Below, piece by piece: positions 23,786 through 33,033 of a DNA stretch of 64,000 bases. The notes under the pieces are model-generated. The model worked only from the letters and a program-made list of their open reading frames with translations. It made no database searches and was not told the origin of the DNA. Source of the DNA: CBDUEV01 sp965366365 (lineage in GTDB: Bacteria; Actinomycetota; Acidimicrobiia; Spongiisociales; JAENVV01); the NCBI GenBank assembly GCA_965366365.1, contig CBDUEV010000009.1:1-64000 (forward strand), written 5' to 3'. The position numbers and the translations under genes are program-made. Position 1 is the first letter of the stretch. Every line of letters begins with the position of its first letter.

Positions 23786-25831
23786 TCACAGGTCCACCGG
23801 GAGCGCTACCTGATGCTCGACACGAACCTCAGAACTCCCACTTTCCACGGCCACGACAGGGACAATGATGCGGAGCCTCTCCACGAGGCAGATCGATTCG
23901 AGGTCAGCCTCGCAGTACACCAGTGAGATGTCCCCCACGATCGAGCCACTGCCGAGCACTTCGAGATCCACGGTCATCGGGAACTCTGGTTCGAGCACGG
24001 TGCCCCTCTCGCCGTCGGGAATCGCCACGCCATCGCCACTCCACGTGAACGTCGACGGGGCCAACGGGTTGACCTTGTATCCAGCCGGAAGCCGCACATC
24101 GAGCACCAGGTTCGCCGGCCCTCTCGACAGCTGTTGGGGCTCCAACTGGCGCAAGACGCCCGAGAAGTCGGCCGAGTCGACGGCCGGTTCGACTGCCTCG
24201 ACGCCGGTGATCACCCAAGTCGACGTGGCGCCGGTGACGGAATCCACAACTCGGATGGAATGGTTGTTGGTGTCCGCCACAAACAGGCGGCCGTCGTCGG
24301 CGACGTCGATCCCACCCGGCTCCGAAAACAACGCCGTGGCGCCGTCGCTCCAGCCGGGAAGGGAGCCGGCCAAGGTCGCCACCTTCGCGGACTCGAGGTC
24401 GATCGTGCGGATTCGAGAGTTATACGTGTCGGCGACGTACGCTGTCTCGCCGCTCACCGCGATCCCGAGTGGGTGCTGAAACCGCGCCTCGGCGCCCGTT
24501 CCGTCGGCAGCTCCGAAATCGAAGAGGTTGCGGTCGGTGCCTGCCAGCAGCTCCACCGTGCCGCTCTCCAGATCCGCGTACCGGATCGAACTGCTCTCGG
24601 AGTCGGCAAAGAGGAGTCGGGAGCCGGCCAGGGCCATTCCCGACGGCTGCGCCAACTCGGCTTCCGGCCACGGCCCGCCCTGCACGCTCTCGCCACCGCT
24701 GCCCACTACCGGTCCGATCGTCCCCGCCGCCGGATCGAGGCGCCACAGCTGATGGCTCCCGGCCATCGCCACCCACACCTCCGGACCCTCCCGCAGCAGA
24801 TCCCACGGGGAGAACAGCGAGGTCTCCAATGCCTCGCCGCCGCTGATGGGATAGGTGCCCTGGCGGCCGGTTCCCGCCACGGTCGAGACGACGTCGGTTG
24901 CGAGGTCCACGGCTCGAATGGCGTGGTTCCCTGTGTCGGCCACCAGCAGCACGGATCCGTCCTCGATCAGGGCCATCCCTTGCGGTGACGAGAACGAGCC
25001 AGGCAGCCCGTCGACGAACCCCGCCACCCCCGAGCCGTAGACGGCGAGCGCCTCAGCCGTTTCCAGGTCGGCCACCACGATCCGATGGTGGTTCGTATCA
25101 GCCACGAAGAGCCGGCCCCCCTCGTCGTCGACCAGGACCTTCCCGGGAAACGAGAGCACCGTGTCGGGAAGGCCCTCAGCCTCCAGACGAAAATCGATCG
25201 GAGTGGTGTCCACCCGACCCTGCGCATCGAACTCGTCGATCAGCGAGGCGATGACCGGCTGGAAAACGGGGTACACACCCTCGCCCGCATGGCCCCCCAC
25301 GATATTGCCTGCCGGGTCGATCAGCACGAGCGTCGGCCAGGCCTGGGCACCCCACAGATTCCACGTTGCGAATTCGGCGTCGTTGACCACTGGGTGTTCG
25401 ATTCCGTATCGCAAGATCACCTGTCGGATGGACTCTGTCTCGCCTTCGGCGGCGAACTTCGCCGAATGCACGCCGATCACGACGAGCGAGTCGGCGAACT
25501 CCTCTTCGAGCGCCTTCAGGTCAGGAATGATGTGCTGACAGTTGATACATCCATAGGTCCAGAAATCCAGGAGGACAGCCTTGCCTCGCAACTCCGCCAG
25601 CGTGAGCGGCCGCTCCGTATTCAACCATTCCAAGCCATCCGGGAACTCGGGGGCAGGCGTGTCTCCGGCAAAGGAGTCGGGTTCGGCCGAGCCGGCCGTG
25701 GCAGGCACCGTACCTGCTTCAGACGCAGCGGCATTCGTGGTCGAGGTGCCTGCCGTTCCCGTACACCCTGACAGCGCGAGCAGAAGCAACAGAGCGACCA
25801 CCGAAGTGGTGGACGTTCGAGAGCGGTTCAT
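23786..25831 (-). CDS. thioredoxin-like/NHL-repeat lipoprotein (NHLRC2-like)
   Basis: A 681-residue predicted lipoprotein with lipid-attachment Cys23 (LLLLALSGC). A TlpA/thioredoxin-like domain (about 60-215) has the redox pair Cys95-x2-Cys98 in DFWTYGCINCQHIIPDL. It is followed by a six-bladed NHL propeller (about 225-550) with repeated signatures such as RLFVADTNHHRIVV, VLLVADTGNHAIRAV, TAYVADTYNSRIRTI and RLFVADTNNHSIRVV. A C-terminal beta domain (about 560-681) ends the chain. The domain order is that of human NHLRC2 and its bacterial relatives. It probably acts on the outer face of the membrane in thiol chemistry. GTG 25846 is a possible alternative start five codons earlier. Confidence 0.85.
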   Translation of the reverse strand: MNRSRTSTTSVVALLLLLALSGCTGTAGTSTTNAAASEAGTVPATAGSAEPDSFAGDTPAPEFPDGLEWLNTERPLTLAELRGKAVLLDFWTYGCINCQHIIPDLKALEEEFADSLVVIGVHSAKFAAEGETESIRQVILRYGIEHPVVNDAEFATWNLWGAQAWPTLVLIDPAGNIVGGHAGEGVYPVFQPVIASLIDEFDAQGRVDTTPIDFRLEAEGLPDTVLSFPGKVLVDDEGGRLFVADTNHHRIVVADLETAEALAVYGSGVAGFVDGLPGSFSSPQGMALIEDGSVLLVADTGNHAIRAVDLATDVVSTVAGTGRQGTYPISGGEALETSLFSPWDLLREGPEVWVAMAGSHQLWRLDPAAGTIGPVVGSGGESVQGGPWPEAELAQPSGMALAGSRLLFADSESSSIRYADLESGTVELLAGTDRNLFDFGAADGTGAEARFQHPLGIAVSGETAYVADTYNSRIRTIDLESAKVATLAGSLPGWSDGATALFSEPGGIDVADDGRLFVADTNNHSIRVVDSVTGATSTWVITGVEAVEPAVDSADFSGVLRQLEPQQLSRGPANLVLDVRLPAGYKVNPLAPSTFTWSGDGVAIPDGERGTVLEPEFPMTVDLEVLGSGSIVGDISLVYCEADLESICLVERLRIIVPVVAVESGSSEVRVEHQVALPVDL

Positions 25832-25946
25832 TGCCGAGGAATGCACCCTATAAGGATCGCACGTTTGGGGGCCAACCTATGCCGAACATCTCAAGGCGGG
25901 TCGACTATCGTCCGATATCCAGCTTGGCTTCCCGATCAAGGACATC

Positions 25947-27026
25947 ATGGCAAAGCTCGACGCACTCTTTCGTGCGCTCAATCAGCAGGACGGCTCAGAT
26001 CTCCACCTCGTGGCCGGCCAGGTGCCCATCATGCGAATCCATGGCGACCTGGTTCGCCTCAAGACCGAACCCTTGAACGATCAAACCGTACGAGCCCTCT
26101 TGCGCGAGATCACCCCGCCGGATCTATGGGCCAAATACGAAGCCTCCGGTGACCTGGACTTCGGCTATGAGGTCGAGGGACTGGCTCGTTTTCGGTGCAA
26201 CCTGTTCATGCAGAAGAACGGGTCGGGCGGCGTATTCCGGCTGATCCCGTCCGAGATCGTCACCGCCGAAGAACTGGGGCTGCCCCCTTCGATTCGGAAG
26301 CTCTCCCGGCTTCACAAGGGCCTCGTCCTCGTCACAGGGCCCACCGGGTCGGGCAAATCCACGACCCTGGCCGCCATCATCGACGAAGCCAACAAGACCA
26401 GGAACGACCACATTCTCACGATCGAAGACCCGGTCGAGTTCGTGCACAAGAGCGACAGAGCCCTCGTCAACCACCGCGAGGTCGGCTCCCACACCAGGTC
26501 GTTTGCCAGCGCACTCCGGGCTGCACTGCGAGAAGATCCCGATGTGATTCTCGTCGGGGAGCTCCGCGACGTCGAGACGATCAGGCTCGCCATCGAGGCA
26601 GCCAGCACGGGCCACCTGGTGTTCGGCACTCTCCACACCAACAATGCGTCCAAAACGGTCGATCGCATCATCGAAGTCTTCCCTGCCGACGAACAGCCGC
26701 AAATCCGGTCAACCCTGGCGGAGTCGCTGGCGGCCGTCATCGCTCAGACCCTGTTCCGTACCATCGATACCCCGGGGCGAATCGCCGCGCTCGAGATCAT
26801 GATTTGCACACCGGCCATCGGAAACCTCATCCGAGAGGGCAAGACCTTCCAGATTCCCTCCGCCATGCAGACCGGCCGGGGTGAGGGTATGCAGACTCTC
26901 GACCATGCCATCGTCGAGCTGCTCAAAGAGGGTCGAATCGCGCCGGAGTCGGCGCTCGAACGGGTCCTCAACCCTGAAACAGTCTTCCCGTTCCTCCCCA
27001 ACGACCATCCCGCCAAGACGTCATGA
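25947..27026 (+). CDS. pilT: type IV pilus retraction ATPase PilT
   Basis: A 359-residue hexameric ATPase that depolymerises type IV pili. Features in order: N-terminal PAS-like PilT domain (GSDLHLVAGQVPIMRIHGDL), Walker A GPTGSGKST (131-139), Asp box ILTIEDPVEFVHKS, Walker B ILVGELRDVETIRLAIEAASTGHLVFGTLHTN with His box, and the AIRNLIREGK-like AIGNLIREGKTFQIPSAMQ near the C-terminus, diagnostic for PilT over PilB. AAGGA before ATG sets the start. It overlaps the next gene by four bases (ATGA). No other pilus gene is in the window. Confidence 0.93.
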   Translation: MAKLDALFRALNQQDGSDLHLVAGQVPIMRIHGDLVRLKTEPLNDQTVRALLREITPPDLWAKYEASGDLDFGYEVEGLARFRCNLFMQKNGSGGVFRLIPSEIVTAEELGLPPSIRKLSRLHKGLVLVTGPTGSGKSTTLAAIIDEANKTRNDHILTIEDPVEFVHKSDRALVNHREVGSHTRSFASALRAALREDPDVILVGELRDVETIRLAIEAASTGHLVFGTLHTNNASKTVDRIIEVFPADEQPQIRSTLAESLAAVIAQTLFRTIDTPGRIAALEIMICTPAIGNLIREGKTFQIPSAMQTGRGEGMQTLDHAIVELLKEGRIAPESALERVLNPETVFPFLPNDHPAKTS

Positions 27027-27478
27027 CCAACAGCCTCCACGTCCACAAACGGGAGGTTCCGGCAGCCTTGCACATGTCCAACGGCACGGTTCTCCGAGGC
27101 ACCGTCTTCCTCTCCGAGTTCTCGCAGCGCCACGGACAAGCGCAGACGCTCGGTGATCTCGTCGCCGAGGACGAGCCGATGCTCCCGGTCAGAGACCGAA
27201 CGGGACGCTTCGTGCTGGTGGGGCGGAGCGCCATCGTCGCCGCCGAGGTAGCCCTCAAGGACGCCGAGGACTTCTCCAACAGCGCCCGAATCCCCGTCCA
27301 CCTCGAGACGACCTCGGGACATCGTTTCGATGGAACCTTCATCATCGAGGAGGGTGTGGGCCGGCGAATCCTGGATGTGGTGAACAGCACCGAGCCGTGG
27401 CTTCAACTGCAGACGCAGGTCGCCCATGTCTGGGTGGCCCGCCACCACATTCTGACGGCCCGACCCGACGGCGGATGA
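27023..27478 (+). CDS. hypothetical protein coupled to pilT (paralogue A)
   Basis: A 151-residue protein, translation-coupled to pilT by an ATGA overlap. It shares layout with the gene at 27562: a strand pair around NGTVLRGTVFL / DGTVESGTVFM, a variable loop, then TGRFVLVGRSAIVAA / GDRFQLVGKAGIAAI, then GHRFDGTFIIEEGVGRRILD / GHTFDGSLLVEAGVGGRISD, and a final VWVARHHIL / AWIQRDHIL. The barrel-like strand pattern resembles DUF6812-type proteins (my inference). There is no signal peptide or membrane helix. The linkage implies a role tied to pilus retraction or PilT regulation. Confidence 0.7.
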   Translation: MTNSLHVHKREVPAALHMSNGTVLRGTVFLSEFSQRHGQAQTLGDLVAEDEPMLPVRDRTGRFVLVGRSAIVAAEVALKDAEDFSNSARIPVHLETTSGHRFDGTFIIEEGVGRRILDVVNSTEPWLQLQTQVAHVWVARHHILTARPDGG

Positions 27479-27549
27479 GCGCGGGCCGGTTCAGGGCTCT
27501 ATCTTCGCGAAACCGTGTCCCGCGGCGAGTGCACCACTCGTCGTGGCGG

Positions 27550-27555
27550 TACTAT
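27550..27555 (+). promoter_or_regulatory. -10 box for paralogue B
   Basis: TACTAT, six bases before ATG 27562, so the second paralogue can be transcribed apart from pilT. Confidence 0.6.
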
Positions 27556-27561
27556 CAGACG

Positions 27562-27999
27562 ATGGAATCGCTCCGCGTCAAGAAGCAGCCGCTCCCGGTC
27601 ACGCTCTACCTCGTCGACGGGACGGTGGAGTCGGGAACAGTGTTCATGCCGGCCACCAGTTCCCGCCACACCGGCTCGTCGACCATCGCCGAACTGATGG
27701 ACGAATCGGATCACCTCCTGCGATTCAAACTCCAAGGTGATCGATTCCAGCTCGTCGGCAAGGCCGGCATCGCCGCTATCAAGAGCGTGGCCGCTCCCCA
27801 CGCCGAGGGCTTCTACGAGAAGACGGCCGCCTACGTCAAAGTGATGGGTGGGCACACCTTCGACGGGTCACTGCTGGTGGAGGCCGGTGTCGGCGGCCGC
27901 ATCTCTGATGGCATCGTGGAATCGTGGCTCCAGATGGAGACGGGCGGCGGTGTGGCGTGGATCCAGCGCGACCACATCCTCGTGCTCGAGACCCGCTGA
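27562..27999 (+). CDS. hypothetical protein (paralogue B of the pilT-linked pair)
   Basis: A 145-residue homologue of the gene at 27023, likely from tandem duplication and divergence. The two halves of the protein show a similar strand pattern (VTLYLVDGTVESGTVFM and AYVKVMGGHTFDGSLLV), so each may itself contain two barrel-like repeats. The start at 27562 is supported by the leaderless -10 box. It has no recognised catalytic residues. Confidence 0.7.
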   Translation: MESLRVKKQPLPVTLYLVDGTVESGTVFMPATSSRHTGSSTIAELMDESDHLLRFKLQGDRFQLVGKAGIAAIKSVAAPHAEGFYEKTAAYVKVMGGHTFDGSLLVEAGVGGRISDGIVESWLQMETGGGVAWIQRDHILVLETR

Positions 28000-28015
28000 A
28001 GCCGGCTCGCCAGGC

Positions 28016-28672
28016 TTACTTCTTGGCCGACTCGTAGTAAGGGTCGGTGCCGGAGGCATGATCGGTCACATCGATCACCTCGTCGAGATCCGGAATGGCT
28101 TCCTTGAGGAGACGCTCGATGCCCTGTTTCAAGGTGACGCTGGCCAACCCGCATCCTTGGCAGCCGCCGCTCAGCTGCACGTAGGCGACGGCGCCGTCGA
28201 CGCTGATCAGTTGCGCTGCACCGCCGTGCCCGGCGATGGAGGGGTTGATGTTCTGGTCGAGCACCTGCTGGATGCGCTCTGCCAGAGGGCCGGTCAGGTC
28301 GCCCACCGGCGCCGTGGCGGCCACCGGGGTGGCGGGAGTATTCGGATTGTTGATCGAGAGCGCTGGATTCGCCGGGTCACTCCCCATCGAAAGACTGGCA
28401 CCGTCGAACTTCTCCACGTCCTTGGCGGCGATCACGACCGCAAGATCGCCATAGCGGTGGAGGTGATCGGCTTCCTGGCGGTCTTCCACCGGCATGAAGC
28501 TGAGCTCGTACACGAACTGGCCGCCTCGGATCCCCGTGATCTCGAGGAAGAGGGCGAACTCGTCATCGCCGGGTTCGCCGTCCCTGATCTCGGTGATCTT
28601 GGCAATTGCATCGTCTGTAATGCTCAACACTGGTGAATCACTCACGGTTTCTCCGAATGCGGGTTGGTTCAT
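28016..28672 (-). CDS. NfuA-like iron-sulfur carrier
   Basis: A 218-residue protein in two parts. An N-terminal HesB/IscA-like domain (VLSITDDAIAKITEIRDGEPGDDEFALFLEITGIRGGQFVYELSF) lacks the family cysteines. A C-terminal NifU-type domain (about 127-205) has Cys171-x2-Cys174 in GGCQGCGLASVTLKQGIE. This is the NfuA plan, in which a dimer holds a 4Fe-4S cluster for delivery to apoproteins. The linker is Pro/Ala-rich. The window has several likely Fe-S clients: the 4-Cys nucleases and the radical SAM enzyme. It is divergent from the ATP-grasp gene, with starts 63 bases apart. Confidence 0.85.
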   Translation of the reverse strand: MNQPAFGETVSDSPVLSITDDAIAKITEIRDGEPGDDEFALFLEITGIRGGQFVYELSFMPVEDRQEADHLHRYGDLAVVIAAKDVEKFDGASLSMGSDPANPALSINNPNTPATPVAATAPVGDLTGPLAERIQQVLDQNINPSIAGHGGAAQLISVDGAVAYVQLSGGCQGCGLASVTLKQGIERLLKEAIPDLDEVIDVTDHASGTDPYYESAKK

Positions 28673-28735
28673 CGTACTCTCTGGCAGAAGATCCGCCAGA
28701 TGGGCACAGGGAAACAAACGCGCCACAATGTGACG

Positions 28736-29983
28736 ATGCCCCGCATCGTTCTCATCCTCCCCACGGCAACCTACCGGGCGGCCGACTTCATGGAGGCGGC
28801 TGACGGCCTCGATCTCGAGATCACTGTGGCGTCGGAGCGGCCGCAACTCTTGGGCGAAGCCATGGGCGAAGGCTTCTTGCTCATCGACTGCGCCCGGCCA
28901 GAGGAGTCGGCGGCCACGATCGTCGCCCTGGGCAGGAAGCATCCTCTCGAGGCCGTGGTCGCCGTCGATGACGAAGGTGTCCTGATCGCGGCACTGGCCT
29001 CCGAGCAGCTTGGGCTCGCTCATAACCCTGCCCATGCGGTTGCCGCCACCCGCAACAAGGTGATGCTCCGTCGCGCCCTCAGGGAGGAGGTCCCCCAGCC
29101 CCCGTACCAGGTGGCCGAGCCGGGGGCGGACGCGACGGAACTCGCCGAACACGTCGGCGTCCCGCTGGTCATCAAGCCCCTGTCGCTGTCCGGGAGCCGG
29201 GGCGTGATTCGTATCGACGATCCAACCGAGGCGCCGGCGGTGGTTCAACGAATCCGCCGAATCCTCACCCGGGCGGGCAGAAACCCGAACGAGCCCCTCC
29301 TCTTCGAACGCTTCATCCCTGGGTTCGAGGTAGCGGTCGAAGGCGTGGTGCGTGACGGCCGGCTCGAGGTGCTCGCCATCCTCGACAAGCCGGACGCGCT
29401 CGATGGACCCTTCTTCGAAGAGACGCTGTATGTCACCCCGAGCCGCCTCCATCCGGACATGCAGGCTGAGGTCGCGGTAGTCACCCAGATGGCGATCGAC
29501 GCTCTGGGACTCCGAGTCGGCCCCGTCCACGCAGAGCTCCGAGTAGACGGCCCCTGGGTGCGCATGGTGGAGATCGCCGCCCGACCCATCGGCGGACTGT
29601 GCGGACGAGCGTTGCGGTTCGGACTCATGGGCTCGACGCTCGAGACCGTGTTGTTGAGGGCGGCGTTGGGAATGCCGCTGCGCGGCTTGCGGCGGGAAGA
29701 GCCCGCCGCCGGGGTCATGATGATCCCCATCCCTCGCAACGGGACCTTGGAGGGGGTGCACGGAATCGAGCGAGCGACGGCTGTCGCCGAGGTCACGAGC
29801 ATCGAGATCACCATCAGCGAGGGGTCCTACGTTGAAACACTCCCCGAGGGGGACCGATATCTTGGTTTCATCTTCGCCAAAGGCGCCGACGCCGCCTCGG
29901 TGGAAGCCGCACTCCGCACAGCCCACCAGAGTCTCGACATCAGGATCACCCCGACCTCCCCCGCCCCCACCTCTGGCGGGTGA
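28736..29983 (+). CDS. ATP-grasp carboxylate-amine/thiol ligase
   Basis: A 415-residue ATP-grasp enzyme. A Rossmann-like N-terminal domain (MPRIVLILPTATYRAADF...VVAVDDEGVLIAALASEQLGL) is followed by RNKVMLRRAL, the ATP-binding strands VPLVIKPLSLSGSRGVIRI and LLFERFIPGFEVAVEGVVRDG, and the metal-binding end HAELRVDGPWVRMVEIAARPIGG with Glu and Arg in place. Residues about 320-410 add a C-terminal domain. It would join a carboxylate to an amine or thiol via an acyl-phosphate; substrates are unknown. The closest type in my judgement is the L-amino-acid ligase group. ATG 28736 fits the family N-terminus. Confidence 0.75.
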   Translation: MPRIVLILPTATYRAADFMEAADGLDLEITVASERPQLLGEAMGEGFLLIDCARPEESAATIVALGRKHPLEAVVAVDDEGVLIAALASEQLGLAHNPAHAVAATRNKVMLRRALREEVPQPPYQVAEPGADATELAEHVGVPLVIKPLSLSGSRGVIRIDDPTEAPAVVQRIRRILTRAGRNPNEPLLFERFIPGFEVAVEGVVRDGRLEVLAILDKPDALDGPFFEETLYVTPSRLHPDMQAEVAVVTQMAIDALGLRVGPVHAELRVDGPWVRMVEIAARPIGGLCGRALRFGLMGSTLETVLLRAALGMPLRGLRREEPAAGVMMIPIPRNGTLEGVHGIERATAVAEVTSIEITISEGSYVETLPEGDRYLGFIFAKGADAASVEAALRTAHQSLDIRITPTSPAPTSGG

Positions 29984-30156
29984 CCCGGACTACGTGCCCA
30001 ACAGAGGACTCGACACCGCCCTGGGCAGGATGACCGTCCGGGTGGCCGACACGATGGGTGGCAACGACCACATAGACGCCGGTGAGAACAGCCAGCGCTC
30101 GCATCCGCCCAGCGTAGAGACGAGAGCCGGCGGCGATTGGGCATTGCCGGATCGGC

Positions 30157-30162
30157 TATGGT
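30157..30162 (+). promoter_or_regulatory. -10 box for malQ
   Basis: TATGGT, eight bases before ATG 30171. The 187-base gap before malQ otherwise shows no clear feature. Confidence 0.5.
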
Positions 30163-30170
30163 CACCCGCC

Positions 30171-31649
30171 ATGAGCACCGCGCGCACTTCAGGCATTCTC
30201 CTACATCCGACGTCTCTGCCAGGTCCCTACGGGATCGGCGAGCTGGGATCGCAGGCTCTCACCTGGCTGGATTGGCTTGCGTCCACAGGCTGCGAACTCT
30301 GGCAGGTTCTTCCCCTCGGGCCGACCGGGTTCGGCGACTCGCCCTATCAGAGCTTCTCTTCGTTTGCGGGGAACCCCTACCTGGTCAGCCTCGAGGAGCT
30401 GGTCGAGGCGGACCTCCTGGCGTCCGACGACTTCGCCACGATGCCCGACTTCCCAGAAGGAAAGGTCGATTTCGGGCCGCTGATCCAGTGGAAGACCGAG
30501 ATGCTCGACCGCGCCCATCGCCGCTTCCAGGCCGACCCCGACTACGACCGCTTCGTGGCGGCCGAGTCCGAATGGCTGGAGGATTTCGCACTCTTCATGG
30601 CCGTCAAGGAGGACCAGGGCGGGAGCCCGTGGACCCAATGGCCGCCCGAACTCAGAGACCGCCACCCGGCGGCGCTGTCGGACGCCCGAGTCCGACTCGC
30701 CCATCGCATCGACGCACACCGCTTTCGCCAGTATCTCTTCTTCGGCCAGTGGGATCGAGTCCGAGAGCGAGCCGGCCGCCTCGAGGTGCGCATCGTGGGG
30801 GATCTGCCCATCTTCGTGGCTCACGACTCAGCCGACGTGTGGGCACGACCGGATCTCTTCCGGCTGGATTCGACGGGTCAACCGGAAGTGGTGGCAGGAG
30901 TTCCACCTGACTATTTCTCTGCCACCGGGCAGCTGTGGGGCAATCCCCTCTACCGATGGGATCGGCACGCCGCAGATGGCTATCGCTGGTGGTTGGAGCG
31001 CCTCAAGGCCGTCCTCCGACAGGTCGACATCGTGCGCATCGATCATTTCCGCGCCTTCGCCGACTATTGGGAGATTCCAGGCGACGCCGAGACGGCCGAG
31101 AGCGGCCGGTGGCTGGATGGACCGGGTGCACCGTTCTTCGAGGCCGTGAAGGCAGAGTTGGGTGAGCTTCCGATCATTGCGGAAGACCTCGGTGAGCTGT
31201 CACCCAAGGTCTTCGACCTGCGCGACCAATTGGGCCTGCCCGGGATGAAGATTCTCCAGTTTGCCTTCGACGATGACGAAACCAACCCCTTCCTTCCCCA
31301 CAACTATCCCGAGAACTGCGTCGCCTACACCGGGACCCACGACAACGACACCACCGTTGGGTGGTACGCCTCTGCGCCAGAGGAGGAACGGCACTACGCC
31401 AGGACCTACCTGGGCATCGATGGGACCGACATCGCGTGGAGTCTGATCGAAACCATCTGGCGATCGCGCGCCGACTACGTGCTGGCGCCGATGCAGGACC
31501 TCTTGGCACTCCCCAGCGAGCACCGCATGAACCTCCCAGGGAGCGCCTCGGGGAACTGGGGTTGGCGGTTGCAGCCCGGCGCGCTCACACCGGACCTGGC
31601 CCAACGGCTCCGCAACTTGAACGAGGCAACCGGGCGGTTGGGAAGGTAG
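30171..31649 (+). CDS. malQ: 4-alpha-glucanotransferase
   Basis: A 492-residue GH77 amylomaltase that transfers alpha-1,4-glucan segments in maltodextrin and glycogen metabolism. The N-terminus RTSGILLHPTSLPGPYGIGELG is characteristic. The catalytic residues are in place: Asp291 nucleophile in VRIDHFRAF, Glu338 acid/base in IIAEDLG and Asp391 in GTHDNDTT. GPTGFGDSPYQSFSSFAGNPYL contributes to substrate binding. Length matches bacterial GH77 without extra N-terminal domains. No glycogen genes flank it. Confidence 0.95.
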   Translation: MSTARTSGILLHPTSLPGPYGIGELGSQALTWLDWLASTGCELWQVLPLGPTGFGDSPYQSFSSFAGNPYLVSLEELVEADLLASDDFATMPDFPEGKVDFGPLIQWKTEMLDRAHRRFQADPDYDRFVAAESEWLEDFALFMAVKEDQGGSPWTQWPPELRDRHPAALSDARVRLAHRIDAHRFRQYLFFGQWDRVRERAGRLEVRIVGDLPIFVAHDSADVWARPDLFRLDSTGQPEVVAGVPPDYFSATGQLWGNPLYRWDRHAADGYRWWLERLKAVLRQVDIVRIDHFRAFADYWEIPGDAETAESGRWLDGPGAPFFEAVKAELGELPIIAEDLGELSPKVFDLRDQLGLPGMKILQFAFDDDETNPFLPHNYPENCVAYTGTHDNDTTVGWYASAPEEERHYARTYLGIDGTDIAWSLIETIWRSRADYVLAPMQDLLALPSEHRMNLPGSASGNWGWRLQPGALTPDLAQRLRNLNEATGRLGR

Positions 31650-31716
31650 GCGCCTGGCCCGGACCGCGCCGAGCAGCTCGCTCGACACCGCCGTACCGCT
31701 TGCGTGGGTCCACTCC

Positions 31717-31722
31717 TAGGAT
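31717..31722 (+). promoter_or_regulatory. -10 box for the propeller lipoprotein
   Basis: TAGGAT, six bases before ATG 31729. Confidence 0.6.
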
Positions 31723-31728
31723 CGCTGT

Positions 31729-32994
31729 ATGGTCTCTCCCCTGCTTCGTCGGGCCCCGGCAGTCTTGGCTCTGGCGGTGGTCGCCCAGGCGTGCAGCTTC
31801 GGGGCTTCCTCACCATCCACGACGTCTCCACCCGCGACGACCCCGTTCTCCGCCCCCGCTTCGGAGGCTGCCGAGACGCCCCCGAGCGAACCCGACATAC
31901 CGGCCCTCTCACAGTTGCCGGGTCTCCTCGTCGTGGAGGATGGTTCCGATCTCCGGATCGTTCGGCCCGATGGATCCGGCCCGATCGACTTGCCTGGCTC
32001 CATCGAGGGTTCGCAACCAAGCTGGTCGGCCGACGGCACGACGGTGGCTTGGTCGACCGTCCGCCCGTCCGGCACGCCCGCCGTGGCGGTGGCCGCCATC
32101 GGTACCGAACCCGACTACCTCGAGACGGGTTTTCTCCCCTTCTATATCTCCTGGAGTCCGTCGGGTTCGCATCTCGGCGTGCTCGGGAATGGGGCCTCCG
32201 GGACTATCGAGTTTGCCCTCATCGAACCGACCGCTGCGACGGTTCGATCCGTGGATAGCGGAGCTCCCTTCTACTTCGACTGGTCACCCGATGGAACGCA
32301 GATCGTGGCGCACGTCGGAGAATCCGAGCTGCGTGTGATCGAAGTGGCGACCGGTTCCCGACTCCGATCCGTGCCGGCTACCGGCGAATTCCAGGCGCCC
32401 CAGTGGATCGACGAGGGAATCGTCTATCAGGATTCCACACCAAAGGCCATCCAAGCCCGAGGCATGGCCCTCCAAGGATCAACCACCCAACGGTTGCTGG
32501 TGGGGGATATCGACTCCTCCGACCGTGAGATCGCCCGCTTCGACGGGTTCGGCGCCTTCGCCGTCTCGATGGATCGGGTGGCCTACTCGACCGGCTCGGG
32601 ACTCGATCTCTGGGTCGTGGAGGCCGGCGCCGATCCGGTGAAAGTCAACGACGATCCGGTGCTCGCCTTCCAATGGAGCCCCGACGGGACCAGGCTCCTG
32701 TCGCTCGAGTTCGACCCGGCATCGGCCGCTCCGTCCGCCCACTGGGTGGTGTGGACCGAGGCGGCGGTCATGGGCTTCCCCGACTTCCAGCCGAGCGGTC
32801 CTTGGATCAGCCGCTATCTCCCTTTCTGGGACCAGTACAACCGCAGCCTGAGCGTCTGGTCGCCCGACGGAACGGCGTTCGTCTATACGGCGGTGACGGA
32901 GCAAGGCGCCGCCGAGGTACTCGTGCAGATGGTGGCCGAAGACCTGGAACCCGTTGCGGTGGCCTCCGGAGAAGCCGCCAGCTGGTCGCGCTGA
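31729..32994 (+). CDS. beta-propeller lipoprotein (TolB/PD40-like)
   Basis: A 421-residue predicted lipoprotein. The signal sequence ends at the lipobox with Cys22 (VVAQAC), followed by a Ser/Thr/Pro linker. The body is a WD40-like propeller with recurrent W-S-x-DG(T) ends: SWSADGTTVAWS, SWSPSGSHLGVL, DWSPDGTQIVAHV, QWSPDGTRLLSLE and VWSPDGTAFVYTA. These PD40-type repeats mark TolB-like propellers. No enzymatic domain is attached. Likely a cell-surface scaffold or sensor; partner unknown. Confidence 0.8.
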   Translation: MVSPLLRRAPAVLALAVVAQACSFGASSPSTTSPPATTPFSAPASEAAETPPSEPDIPALSQLPGLLVVEDGSDLRIVRPDGSGPIDLPGSIEGSQPSWSADGTTVAWSTVRPSGTPAVAVAAIGTEPDYLETGFLPFYISWSPSGSHLGVLGNGASGTIEFALIEPTAATVRSVDSGAPFYFDWSPDGTQIVAHVGESELRVIEVATGSRLRSVPATGEFQAPQWIDEGIVYQDSTPKAIQARGMALQGSTTQRLLVGDIDSSDREIARFDGFGAFAVSMDRVAYSTGSGLDLWVVEAGADPVKVNDDPVLAFQWSPDGTRLLSLEFDPASAAPSAHWVVWTEAAVMGFPDFQPSGPWISRYLPFWDQYNRSLSVWSPDGTAFVYTAVTEQGAAEVLVQMVAEDLEPVAVASGEAASWSR

Positions 32995-33021
32995 CGGTCC
33001 CGGCCACAGCCAACCGTGCGC

Positions 33022-33027
33022 TAGTTT
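33022..33027 (+). promoter_or_regulatory. -10 box for thiamine diphosphokinase
   Basis: TAGTTT, six bases before ATG 33034. Confidence 0.6.
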
Positions 33028-33033
33028 CGAACG

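Noticed and set aside
29984..30170. Short reading frame on the minus strand before malQ
   Set aside because: It has a hydrophobic start but no ribosome site or -10 box, runs into the coding strand of the ATP-grasp gene, and looks like chance.
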